From Nectonema munidae (lineage: Eukaryota > Nematomorpha > Nectonematoida > Nectonematidae), in the NCBI GenBank assembly GCA_030549495.1, contig JAUIRK010000168.1, positions 744,001 through 808,000 on the forward strand: a stretch of DNA of 64,000 nucleotides, in the 5' to 3' direction. The notes beneath the pieces are model-generated. The model searched no databases. It was not told the DNA's origin and saw only the letters and a list, made by a program, of their open reading frames with translations. The position numbers and the translations under genes were made by a program. Position 1 is the stretch's first letter; each line of letters opens with the position of its first letter. This document shows positions 48,470 to 60,900 of this stretch, piece by piece.

Positions 48470-49860
48470 GTCAATCAAAATTTTGATTGTTCAGAAATAT
48501 ATCTGATAAAATATTCCTTTAAATTTTACATAAAATATATGTTTTTATATTAAATTGACCATGCTGGTTTCATTTTTGGACTCATTTTTTACATTTAGGA
48601 TTTGAAAATACATATGTGAATCAAATTTGCGGTTTACTTCTAAAAATTGCCTTCAAAAACATTCCTTCAAATTTTACATAAAATATGTTTTATACTAAAT
48701 CGGCTATGCTGGTTTCATTTCTGGATCTTTTTTTCATTTAGGATTTGAAAATACCTATAACTGTTAATCATATTTACGGTTTATCCCGTCTCTAAAAACA
48801 TTCATTCAAATTTTACATAAAATATATTGTTTTATACCAAATCGATCATGCTGGTTTCATTTCTGAACTCAGTTTTCACATTTAGAGGTCTTAAAAAACC
48901 TGTCAGTGTCAATCAAATTTGCGGTTTACTTCTAAAAACTATCTACAAATATTCTCCCTAATTTTAGATGAAATATATGTATTATACCAAACCAACCATG
49001 GTAGTTTAATTCCTGGACTCAGTTTTTGCTTTTAAGATTTGAAAATATCTGCAAGCATCAATAAAATATATCGTTTAAGTCTGAAAACTCTTTTCAAAAA
49101 TATCTCAAATTTTATAAAAAATATATATTTTTATACCAAATCAACCATTCTAGTTTCATTTATCGACTCAATTTTTGCATTTAGGATTTGAAAATACCAA
49201 TAAGTATTAATCAAATTTGCGGTTTATTTCTAAAATTTGTCTCCAAAATATTGATTCAAATTTTACATGAAATATATGTTTTTATAGCAAATTGATCATG
49301 CTGGTTTCATTTCTGGACTCAGTTTTCGCATTTAGAGGTTTTAAATTTCAATCAAATTTGCGGTTTATGCCTGAAAACTATCTCGAGAAATATCATCTCT
49401 AATTTTACATGAAATGCATGTTCTTATACCAAATCAACCATGCTAGTTTTATTTCTGAAATCCGTTTTGCATTAAGAAGTTTTAAAATGTCTGAAAGTGT
49501 CAATCAAATGTTTGATTTACGTCAAATTATTTTTGAAATTTAAATAAAATATCTATTTTATACCAAAAGGAATATGCTGGTCTCATTTTTAGACGAAGCT
49601 TTGGCATTTATGGTTTTAAAATATCTGAAAACTTCAATCAGATTTGCCGTTTACTTCTAGATACTGTCTTCAAAAATATTTTCAAAAAAATAAAATATCG
49701 GTTTTTATACCAAATAGACTATTCTTATTTTATTTCTGTACTCAATTTTGGCTAATACAGTTAAAAAATATCTGAAAGGGGCAATTGAATTAGTGATGTA
49801 TGCCTGAAAATCAGTTCTGTAATTTTTTTCAAAAACGTTATATATTAGTTATATAGTAAC
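48470..49860 (-). repeat. Satellite 2 array in copy B
   Basis: About nine ~150-bp units marked by CATGCTGGTTTCATTT near 48557, 48706, 48846, 48995, 49145, 49292, 49437, 49570 and 49718. It is the reverse complement of the 22.24-23.64 kb array. Units toward 49.8 kb are most diverged. Confidence 0.9.
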
Positions 49861-50879
49861 AATATAATTTTTTTGTATATTTTGTCTTATAATACTTTCT
49901 TCAATTATCTTGAGTATGAAATATTTATTAAAAAAAACAAAATGTATTATAAAATCTTTTGAAGATTAATATGAGAGAAGGAAGCAACCTGAAAACAGAA
50001 CGTGTGATCAAATATAATAATTAAAAAAAATATGTATCTTGACTAAATGGAAGATCTACCCTGTTCTAATGAACTAGGAAGTGGTGTAATGATATTGGAT
50101 GCTTCAAAAAAAGATTTCGACCGTGAAAAATAAGTTCTTCTTTTGGAGATGAAAAATATTTAAATCTATGGCTTATCATCTAGGATTACAATTATCATTT
50201 AACTAAGATGGGTAAGAAATCTGAAAATTTAGAATAGGCCAGATTTATCAAAAATGGCACAGATGCCAATATGTGGAGATTTAGTCACTATCAAGATATA
50301 TTTTTATTTAAATTGAATTTTTCCATCTTTTTCCTTTTGCATTTAAAGAGAGAATCTTTTAGATAAAGAAGGTGGACAACTTTTTGTAAACATCACGAAT
50401 GATTCATCAGAAAAAAACCTTTAGACTGGGATTTATTGACAAATATTCAGGCTGAATGTCTATCTCTTCATATCACCTGAAAATACACGATACTGATATA
50501 AAAAATCCCAGAATCACCAAGAAGATTCTTTAATCAGAATGCTTTGAAAGAGGAAAAATTTTTTTCAAAATAAATCCTTAAGAAAGTTTTTTCAAAGACA
50601 CATTGAAGAAAATATATTTCTAATGAAAAAATAGCTACCAAGAAAGGATCATCATAGAATGAATAGCAAAATTGCATACTGTAAGTATAGAAGAAATGAC
50701 GTAGAGACTACCAGCCAATAACGAATTTGTAACCAAAAAGATGGAGGTCCTATCGAGATACCTAATTTACTGATAAATGAAATATTTTGAGCGAATTAAA
50801 CACCTAAAGTTGGTTTATTAATAAATTAAGAAAATAATTACCAGGGAAATACTGCGAGGAAAATTTATTTTGAAGTTTA

Positions 50880-51330
50880 TATATTTGATTTACAGGTTTA
50901 ATAGATTTTTTTGACAGGTTTTATTGATTTCATGAAAAATAAACATCACCATTAAATTCTACATACTTGAAAATGGGTAGTATAAAAAACTTTTTATAAG
51001 AATAAAAATTTTAATTTTGATATGGGCTGTCATATTTAAATTATTTTTTGTCGGGTTTGACTGATTTTCATAAAAAGGAATATCACCAGTAAACACAGCG
51101 TACTTGAAAGTAGGTATATGTGTGTAAAAATTTTTATATAACTATTTGGATAAAATGTTTCTTTTTGAGATAAATCAATTTTTTGACATGTTTCATAGAT
51201 TTTCATAAAAATTCAATATCACCACTGAATTTAGCATGCCTGAAAATGGGTATATAGTTGTAAAAAAACTTTATATAATTCAGCACTGAATTCAGCATAG
51301 TTGAAATATATATATAATATATATATATAT
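50880..51330 (-). repeat. Satellite 1 array in copy B
   Basis: Three to four units marked by GAATTTAGCATGCCTGAAAA-like anchors near 50954, 51094, 51224 and 51289, the reverse complement of the eight-unit array at 20.3-21.4 kb. Copy number therefore differs twofold between insertions. Confidence 0.85.
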
Positions 51331-51448
51331 TTCACATTAATTAAGAATATTTATAAAACTTATTAATATCAGAAAAAAAAGAGAGGGGGGGGGGCTTTAC
51401 GCCCCAGTACTTGAGCGAACAAATTTAGCCCAGCACTAATAGGGTTAA

Positions 51449-54400
51449 AAAGTGAGATGAGTAAAGAATCAAGATATCGTGCATTAGACTTCTTTTATGT
51501 AAAATATTTTTTTACGTTTTTAGAGTTGAAGGATCCATTTAATCTAAAATATTTTTTGACCATCTACTCAAATATTGTTCTAATATTACTAACTAATCTG
51601 ATTTAAATAACTACATTATTCAACTAATTCACTATTTATACAATACTTTTATTAATTAATTATAAATAACAAATCAGAATACTAATTTTATTTAACTTGC
51701 CCAAATGAGTACTTAATTAATTAAATTATTATTTCGTTAATTTAAATTACTCTCAATTGGTTAGCTTGTGTTTTCTACTTTAAATAGCTAAAATAACAAG
51801 TTGTATCTTTTAAAATTTGATTTTTGAATTAAAGAATAATAAAACAAGAGGTTTTTTCTTATTAGATTCATGATTCTTCTTTAATCATCGTTTATGCGCT
51901 AATCTTTGAAAAAATAGTTTTAATTTTTTCTCATAGTTCGGCTAGAACTTATGGATAGGGAGTGAAGAATGGATATAAAATTAACCTATTTTTCTTCACA
52001 TTCCTCGTCAACCATTTTTATCTGTAGCTGGAAAGAAAATTCAACGGTTTTAATATTGCTTCAATTTTTCAACTTATCTTTCAGATGGTAAAACGAAACA
52101 ATATTGAAAAAAATATTTCTATCTAGAATACCATGAGAGATGTTGACATTTATAGACAAACTTCTAACCAGTCAAAGTAACACACTTAGATTTTTGGAGA
52201 GACATTGTGAAACACTTTATTGTCTTGAAAGAGAAAAAATACCCCAATGATCAAATGAAGGTGCTTTGTGTTACAAAAATTTCTATATTAAACAAAGAAT
52301 TAAAGTAGTACAAAAAGTATTTATTATCAAAGAATAATTTTTGAGACAAATAAAGATATTTTGAAAAATAGCCAATAGTCATATTAATTAAAGTGAATGG
52401 AGAGAGTTGTAAAAAAGTGTTTGTGAAAAATGGAATGTTACAAAGATGCACAAAAGAAAATTTTCCAATGTTCCTTTTTCTTACAATTCCCTAAGTTTAA
52501 GTTTTTTTGTGATTTGATTTTTTGAATGTTTCTAAAAAATTTCAAAATGATTTTTATTATTTATTTTAAAATGCCTTTATTTGCAACACTTATTTAATTA
52601 TTTTCATTTTTTTTAAGGTTTCTATTAAATTTTATAATTAACAATCTCTACACCAACTTCTATTTTTTAAAATTTGCTTTTCATTTTTAATAAAACAAAT
52701 TAATCAAAATTAATTTGATTTGTGTCGTCCTTTTTTATCTGTATTTTGTTACTGTTTTTGAATTCTGAAGATGTTAGTTAGATGCTAAGTCTAATTTGGT
52801 TCTTTCTGAATTTTTGATGTTTTTCATTGAAGAAAATAAAAGAGTAGTTCTACGTGAAAAATAAATAGTAAAAATGAAAGATTCTATTTTTTTGACAGAT
52901 TTTTTAGATGACTAAAATTTTATGACAACTTTTGCAAGCATGGATATCAAATGACATACACGGATATATGTACGTTAATGAGTAATGTTTAATTAATCAC
53001 TAAAAATATGAGGCGATGATAATAAACAAATATCATTACAAATTAATTAAAAAATTCTAATATATGTCAATTTTTTATATTAAAATTAAAATTTTTCCTA
53101 ATTTGAAAAACAGTTTTATCGAATACCAAACAAAAATATATAATCTTCACATATTAATGCATACTCGAATACTGCCAGAACAGAGAAGGGGTATACCTCC
53201 CAGGTTATGCCGACACCCGCAATTGGAGGTACCAGTTATGCTTTTTAATTTATCCTTAAACACGCTATTTGTTAAAAAGATTTTTGCATCATGGCTACCG
53301 TTGCAGCAGGTTAAAGTAATTTTAGTCCATCTGGTTAAATGGTAAATCAGATTTTCACTCTTGAAACCATTGTTTGTGTTGAAAATAATTTTAGTAAGAA
53401 TGATATTAAAAGATAAATTTTATATGTGTTTCTATTTTGTTTCCTTATAAAAATTTTAATTTAATTAAATTCCAATCACTGAAAACGATACTAAATAACT
53501 CAAAAATTACTTTTTATCCCCAGGGTTTTTTATTATTAAAAAATTAAACTAAAATTAGCTATGCATGCATACCAATAAATGTAAAAAATGATATAATCAA
53601 ATAACAACTATGAGCATAAAACACGTTTAACATATAAAATAAATAAAACAAAAAGTCAAATGATTCCATCAAAAATATGAATTACTTCAACCTTTTCAAC
53701 AAAATAATATATGCTCTATCATTGAAACACGTTCAACACAAAAAAATCAATGCAACAGAAGTAAAAGTAATGTTGTCCTATCTGAAATGAAATGTTAAAC
53801 TAATAGCAATTTTGAATACTATGTCGTACATGTCCTTCTGGCTGTGGGTTGAACATCATGGAATAGCTCAATTAGAAAAATTGTTTCCTAATGTTTAGCA
53901 AGTTTTAAATATTTATATGTAGTATATTGTCTACAGTGAAACTAATGAATCAATAAAAAACTTTAACACAGAGAACATGATTTTATGTTGAGTTAGAATG
54001 AATGAACTAAAGAGAAGACATGAAATATTTATATAATCAAATAATGGTCAAACTTTCGCTTTTAATGGTTTAATACAATGGATTCCCATGAATCTTTTTT
54101 AGTCATTGATGAGTTTCAACATTAATATAGTTTTTGTTGTGTAAAAAACATTTTATAATTATTATCATTATTTTATATTATTTAAAAAATAATATTACTC
54201 AACTGTAATTGTAATTTTGGCAGTTGTTTGTATATCATAATAATGAAATGGGAACCAAAGATAGAATGTGAGATTTTAACATTCTTTACGTTTATCTGAC
54301 TGTTAGTTTCTTCATGCTTCTCTTGTAAATTCTTGAAAAAGACCACAGGTCTTGAATTTGAACCTTTCAGTCGAATTTCTTTTTTTAAGTTGTTCTCTAT

Positions 54401-55080
54401 TTTCCTTTTCCTTAGGGAATCAATATAAAATGATGAAAATTTAAAAGAACTTAAAATAGAAAATGGTTTCCAAAGGGGAGGCAAAATTAAAAATTTGATT
54501 TGTTAAAATTAAATAATTTTTTATTTAGATACTTCATTATTTTCAATGTTGTAAGTGACTCTTTTACACAACATGTAATGTTTTCTAAGAATTTCAAGCT
54601 TATCAATGCTTGTTAAGTGGGCAAGGACTTATTGTGTATGCCAAAATTAATCTTTTCCAAATAAATCCATATTCGAATAAACCTTGATTACGTTAATTAT
54701 TCTAATGCAAAAAAAAAGAATTCGATATTTTATTTCTAATTTTATAAAGTTTAACATTTTTTTTCATAATTAAAATACTTTTTTTTCAAAAATGGATTCT
54801 AACTTGAGTCAATTTCTGATGCATGATTGTAAAAATTATCCCAAAAAATTTTCCACGATAAAATTTTTTTATCTCATCTCATTTACTACACGTTGAATTC
54901 AAAAACATATAGTAAATTCTTATTTTGTAAGTTAAAATTATTATAATTCATAATCATTGTATAATGTAAAAAATGTGATTTTTTGACAGTGATAAATAAA
55001 TTCCATTATTATAGATTTGGTGGTTAAGATGACCCAATAGATTTGTGTATACAGTGAAAGAGAATAGAGTGAACAATTTA
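51449..55080. other. AT-rich region with one unexplained GC-richer island
   Basis: No gene recognised. 53161-53330 is less AT-rich than its neighbours and carries an open frame (RGIPPRLCRHPQLEVPVML) within 53064-53345, matching no family I know. The 100-codon minus frame at 54484-54182 is likewise unrecognised. Confidence 0.4.
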
Positions 55081-55089
55081 TGGGGCACA

Positions 55090-55745
55090 AAATCTTTTAA
55101 ATAAGTAAATTTTCGGCTAAATGAAGTAAAGGAGAGTGGTTAGTGTAGGTCTAGGAGTTTGCCAACGATGTGATTAGTGAGGGCTGCACTTTAGAGATAC
55201 CAGGGTTAGCTTTATGCAATTAAGATAGAGGGACATTACCAAGACATACGTGTATGAAGAGATTTTATCAAAGAACTTCGTGATATATGCAGTCCAGATG
55301 ATATATTATATTATATAAAACGTTGCGTACTTAAACGCTGCTATTGATGAGAAAAAAGACTGTGGAGAGGAAATGGAAAAAGGTGAAAGCTCTTTTGAAT
55401 GAGAAAATAATGCCCATGAAGTTATCCAATGTCTTTACCACCATAGTTAGTTAGACCTACTATGGCAGAATTCTGGCATCCAAAAAAGGTGAAAGAATAT
55501 TGGCTTCAGTTGAGATGAAAATGTTAAAAATGTTGAAGGGTGTGAGTTTATTTAAAAGATAAGTTAAATATAAAGTGATAGGAAAAAAAACCAAAATAAG
55601 AAAAGGTGTTATTGGGATATCTGATATGAACAAATTGAGATCTTATGGACCTGTACTAAGAAGAAATGAGTTAGTTGTAGTAAGAAAATCTCCAAAAGAA
55701 CCGATTCTAGGAAAAAAATACTTGAGAAAGGATTTATGGAGAAAA
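55090..55745 (+). pseudogene. RTE/BovB-like LINE fragment, end of reverse transcriptase
   Basis: With frame changes, the plus strand reads VERKWKKVKALLNEKIMPMK, then YYGRILASKKGERILASVEM, then KMLKMLKGVSLFKR, and further IRKGVIGISDMNKLRSYGPV with LRRNE. This corresponds to the segment after the palm in RTE-type elements (usual form: KIPMKLKxKxYKT...YGSECWxLKK...AEMKMLRWMxGVT...RLRWYGHVxRR). The catalytic domain is upstream and unreadable here. Stops and frame shifts are several. This is a third LINE group in the window. Confidence 0.65.
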
Positions 55746-55784
55746 AGATAGCGATTGTGTGTAGTATTCATATTTATATATGTA

Positions 55785-56283
55785 AGATGGTAGTCCTCTA
55801 ATCCGGAAATCACTAATTCGGACTTTCGTTAAATCCGGAACTTTGATTATTCCAGAAATCTTTAATTTAGTAAAATTATTGAATGATTGATTCAATTAAC
55901 AACTGAGCTTCTTGAAGGTTTAGTAAAGCAAAGGTTTCATAAATGAAGAAGAACTAATGAGTCTTTATATCTTGCAAGAAAAACTAATTAGAGTAAGACC
56001 AAAGAACCTAAAACAACTAAGTTCAAAATAAATGTTCAAAAATTGTCTGCACCCTCTAAGATCAGTACATCTGAAAATTAACTTACAAATTCTAATGTTC
56101 AATAATTTTTTTGTTGTACTTTTAGTATTAAACTTACATTGAATTTTAATTCAGTGAAGTTTATACTGAGAGAAATTGAGTAAATAAAGTGATTTTTTTA
56201 TTAAAATAGGAATCACTAATCTGGAAAAACACTAATTTGGAAAGGCCGAATCCCAAGCATTCCGAATAAGTGTTATTCGACTG
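55785..56283. mobile_element. pogo/Tigger-like MITE at a TA site
   Basis: The left end, after TA, is AGATGGTAGTCCTCTAATCC, and the right end in reverse complement begins CAGTCGAATAACACTTATTC; both run into TCCGGAA or TTCGGAA motifs, and TCCGGAA-type phrases recur inside each end. TA flanks at 55783-55784 and 56284-56285. The 499-bp interior may be derived from a transposase 3' end but has no usable frame. Confidence 0.6.
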
Positions 56284-56289
56284 TAATAG

Positions 56290-57445
56290 TATTAGTTATT
56301 AATTAAATATGGACTCTTACTCGCCTTCTACGAGAGGTAGTCTCAGTCATATAATAATATTATTCTTGTTTAATTCTATACTGGGAATATGTAATGGATA
56401 GTAAATTTATTTCTAAAAAGTTAATATTCATGATGATGAGAAGAGAATAAAAAAAAGATTGTGATTCACTTTTGATTTAAATTATTGCAAGTGTTGTATT
56501 CAAGATCTCTGTTCTTATTCTTTTTTTCATAAATTAAGCAATATATTTTTCTATAACGTAATATTTTATATTTTTCTAACTATAAGTATATAGTATCCTA
56601 AAATTCAGAAGATATTATATCGAACGCCTATGACTCAAGAAAAGTGTTTTCTTGACATAAATACCTAATTCTATTTATATAAAATAAAAATAATGAGAAG
56701 TTCTCTATTTACGTGCTATACGATTAGTGTTCTTGAATTTATTTTTTTGTCTCCCCGAGATATTCCGAGAATTTACGGCAAAAATTATTACTTCCTGATT
56801 TCCCTTCACTCAACTATCTTTTTTCTTGTTCCAAAAATTTGAGCAAGAAAAAATTGATATAAGGAATAAAAAAGTAAATTTCCAATAAAAAAATTATTAC
56901 GAATACAAATTATCTAAATAAATGAATATCAATCTGATAGATCTTAAAATTGATCTTTATACTATTTACGACTAAAAGTTAACGTAGAAGTTATTAAAAA
57001 TATTCTGATAGCTTAAGTCCAGGATCCCTAGAAATCGTGATCTCGGGAAAACGGGGAGGAAACACTATATACCATTAAATTGATTGGCAGTTGACAATAA
57101 CAGTTTGACTGTTGTAATTTTAAATTCAAATATAAGACCGTCGTGGCACACAAAAAAGATAGACTGTTTACATTCCTAGAAAGTTTCAATTCGGCCAAAT
57201 GGAAGTTATTTTACCATAATTAATAAGTTTTAATTAAATCTTCTAAAATTAGCATGTTTTAAAACATTTTTCACTTTTGGTTTTTTCAAGCAGATGTCAT
57301 TGCTACTCTCAATGCTAAAAAATAATCATATTTAAGGCAGAATCTCTTGTTTGCAACCAATATATAAAAGAGATCTTTACTAATATTTATAATGAATAAT
57401 GAAATCCATTCCTTTTTTCAGGATTTATATGAATTTTAGTCATAG
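56290..57445. other. Non-coding stretch upstream of the C1-domain exon
   Basis: No gene seen. Upstream exons of the C1-domain gene were looked for without success. Confidence 0.35.
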
Positions 57446-57449
57446 TTAA

Positions 57450-57766
57450 CCCTCTCAAGCCTAAATTGAAAACGAATCACCTGCCTCACACAATTTTCAA
57501 TTGTATTTACTCTAAAAATTTCCTATCCTTGTATTCATTTTTTATATTTTGTTTAAAAATTTATTTTAAGATACCCCTTTTTTAATAAATAACATTTTTT
57601 TAATTAAATATAAAAATATTTATACCAGCCAAAATTATTGAGGGGAAATTCTTTGCCCCCGATATGCGTTCTTTTCTTATCTTCAATATATTAAGCTCAA
57701 TGAATGTAACCTAAAGCAGAGTATTTTTGTTTTATGGGATACTGGTATGCCAACAGCCTGAGAGGG
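57450..57766. mobile_element. 317-bp piggyBac-type MITE
   Basis: TTAA flanks at 57446-57449 and 57767-57770. The ends are CCCTCTCAAGCC and, in reverse complement, CCCTCTCAGGCTG, giving an 11-bp inverted repeat with one mismatch. There is no coding capacity. It ends about 90 bp before the C1-domain exon, inside the presumed preceding intron. Confidence 0.8.
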
Positions 57767-57856
57767 TTAATATATTTTTTTGCAAAGTACCAATGCATGT
57801 CCTTTTTCGTATTTTAATTATATATTTTTTTTCTTTTTAATAGTGATTAAATGAAG

Positions 57857-57998
57857 GTTGTGTTGTGAAAGGAATGTCATTGATAAATCTGGGAAATCAG
57901 CATGTCTTAATCGTGCACTCCTACCACTCCCTCACGTTCTGTGATTTTTGTGGTGGAATGCTCTTTGGCTTAGTTAAGCAAGGCCTCAAATGCCAAAG
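57857..57998 (+). CDS. Exon with first half of a C1 (diacylglycerol/phorbol-ester-binding) domain, protein kinase D-like
   Basis: C1 domains recruit signalling proteins to membranes by binding diacylglycerol. This exon reads [20 protein letters not shown] then [12 protein letters not shown] before a GTAATA donor. It holds the first His and three Cys of the HX12CX2CX13CX2CX4HX2CX7C pattern with exact spacing; the exon at 61254 supplies the rest. HSY, FCDxCGxML and GLVxQGLKC most resemble the first C1 domain of protein kinase D; novel PKCs are the alternative. The preceding residues are [10 protein letters not shown]. The acceptor is unsure: TTTTTAATAG at 57843 would bring an in-frame TGA, whereas AAATGAAG at 57856 keeps the frame open. 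No kinase, PH or second C1 exon was found in the window, so the gene continues outside or this is a fragment. Confidence 0.75.
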
Positions 57999-60900
57999 TA
58001 ATACTCTTTTATCCTCGTTTTTCGATTTCGCTGGCTGCTTTCTTTTTTAATTTATTTTGGATCCTATACTATTGGTTTTTGATTGACATCAGATCTTATA
58101 TTGTGCTTTTTAAAGGGTTCGGACGATTTTTTAATTTTAATCCTTTAAGCAATGTGATTTGCAATAGTAATCTTCCGCTTTTTTCTTCAATGAAATTTTA
58201 TATATTTAAAATAGAGGCGCAGATCCCTATTTTTTTGCGGGCTGAAGAGTTAACTTTTTTTAAATATAGATACTGTAACAAAATTTTCAAATAATTACCA
58301 TTTTTGACCAAAATACACTGGCAATCAGGATCCAAAATTGGATCAATAGAACACGTTATGTCTGATTTTATTTGTTTCCAACTTTTTGATCCATAGATGG
58401 AGAGAGAGATTGATCACTAATCATCGCGTATTGTCATTACTTTAAAAACGTTCTCTTTTATAAATATTTAGGGAACAGAATTATTGTTTGAGCCGTTGCA
58501 TTATTTTGTATTCCAAGGTCAAACTTGTCTCTCTCTTCTGAAAATCTTATATAAAGACTTGCATTAGAAATTACAATACTGATTCTTAAGACTTGATTAT
58601 CCGACAACCCACGTTATTCAATACAATTTTGATAGTAACTAATTTTCCCAATGTTTTTCTCTCCGTTATTACGACACTCACACTTCGAAAACAACACTGT
58701 CTTCCCCAAACCAAATGCTATCACGCATGTCTGTATAATTTGTTTATCCGTAAGGACCAATCATGTGATCGTATTTTTTTTATGACACACCGACTTAATT
58801 AATTGTGAACATAATTGAAACAACAATTATGACCACAACAGATTACACATATATCAATGCAGCTATTGAGAGAGTAAAAAAGGTGATGATATCATCTCAC
58901 CTACTGTGGAGAGTGATGATGGTGGAACCCACCTCTCACTTATTCAGCAACAACCAAACAGGACAGTGACTTTCCACCGCCCTGCAGTTCATCAAAAGCG
59001 ACACTATTAGTTAGATGCGCGTCCCTACAACAGCACAGCCATTCTCACACCTTTGCTGTAGACATCATTAGCAAACTCGCAATAAAATTCAAAGATTTTT
59101 TTAATTTAGCACAAATATTGTGAATTTACATATAATATAAATATTTTATAATGTGATACTTGCATTTTCATTCGTTCTGAATTAGAAAGCAGATTAATTT
59201 TCAAATGTCACATGCAAATGATCGATTTGTTACAAAGAAAGACAGGAGCCTGAAGATTCTTCTTAATTATTATTGCTCTCTCCAAATGTTAATAGGCCTA
59301 GTTCATGTCAAATAAATTGGCTAGGTGAATTGATTACTCTGTACTGAGACACTTTGCCGCTTAAAATTAAAATTTAAAATTTATATTAATGTTAAAATTT
59401 TTAGCAATGTTTCAAAACCAGATTACTAGCATAGAAAAGCAAACAAACAAACAGTTAGTAATATAAACTGTTTGAAAATACATTTAGGATTTCGGTCAAG
59501 AAATTGGCATGTATGAATTCGTCAATTTAAATTTAGCGTTTTTAGTCGAAATTGAAAGTCTAAAATGTTCTAGTGAAAATTTGCTACAAACATCAATTTA
59601 TATGAATCGTATATGCCATTCCCTAAGTGATGTGAGATAATTACATGATAAAGAAATTGTTTGTACAATAAATATTACAAGAAGTGCAAATAAAGTCCGT
59701 AAAAATGTTACCCATTAAATCCCAATAAAAGCAGACAATAATTAACTTATAGAAGATAACCTATGCTACTTTTGCTGTACCTAAATGATTATAGCGGTAC
59801 TTAATGAGTTAAAGCCAAACTTATTAAATGTAAATATACAATATCACAAAAGATTTTTAAATCCTATTTAGTAAATATAAATATAGCATTTATTGTAATG
59901 CGTGTATTCTATTAGATTGATTTAACTCTTTAATTTACTGTAATCAATAGAGATAACCATTTTAAGCTTCAAATTAAAGGGAATCCACTCTACAAAAAGC
60001 ATCCTATAGAGTTATGTGCTATAAAAATATGGGCCCTTCAAATTCCTTCCTACATTACTTACTGCCTTTCATCAACTATGGTGCAAATTCGAATTGACTT
60101 AAAAAATTTCATTTCAAATATTAATTTATTGACTTGGCCTTAAAACAAGAAAAATAATAACGAAAATCTAGCCACAAACAAAAAAAGTTTTTTAAATAAT
60201 TTAAACAAAAATATCAAATTAAGAGAATTCATACATTTCTGCTCTTCCCCTCGATTCCCCTTCCCTCGAATATTGCGCACTTGATATAAGGCACACTATT
60301 TTCATTTCTTGCGATACCAGTGATATCGTAGTTTTATATCTAATTACATATAGTCTGATTTAAGTGTAGTTTTTTTTTATCAAATCGCCTTTCTTTGGAT
60401 CTAATGGGTTAATGATTTTTCAATTACCTAATATTTGATACATTTACTGCATAATCTAGTCCATTAATTAACCTCGTTCATTTGTTTGGTTTTAAGTGTA
60501 ACCCTTGTTTAAAACTTACAAAATTAAGAGAAGGTACTATATTTACTACAGAACCAAAACCCTATTACGTTGTGACTAGACCCCTTGATTTTAATACTGT
60601 AAGAAAAATGGGTCGAGTACGACAAGTTTACAAAAATACAGGTAAGAATGAGTAAGCCCCATTAAATATCATCATCCCGTCAGCTCCCTATTTTACACCA
60701 TACACTAATTTAGCGTTTACTATTTCTATATGAGTATTTTTTACACGTGTCTTTGATTATATTATATCGATTCATATATTCTCTATTGATCACATTTCCA
60801 CTGGCTTTTATTTGTGCTTACATTTGCTAGATCACTGTGTGTTTTTTAAAAAAATATAATCATTTATAGAAATCTTCCCAAAAATGCTAAATTTATTTTT

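Larger units (their letters stand above)
48159..51444 (-). mobile_element. Copy B of the satellite-bearing TTAA element, inverted relative to copy A
   Basis: This 3286-bp insertion is flanked by TTAA at 48155-48158 and 51445-51448. Its ends are CCCTATTAACC and, in reverse complement, CCCTATTAGTGCTGGGC, so the inverted repeats start with 8 identical bases. From right to left it repeats the order of copy A: head with a G run (about 51386-51397), satellite 1 (only about four units), the middle segment (about 49.87-50.85 kb, reverse complement of 21.43-22.24 kb), satellite 2 (about nine units) and a tail with ATTATCTGTAGTTAACC. Having its own TTAA ends shows that it is an independent insertion and not just an arm of a segmental inversion. 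It has no transposase. Confidence 0.8.

Noticed and set aside
54182-54484. 100-codon minus-strand frame
   Set aside because: No family recognised, no splice or promoter context; kept only as unrecognised.
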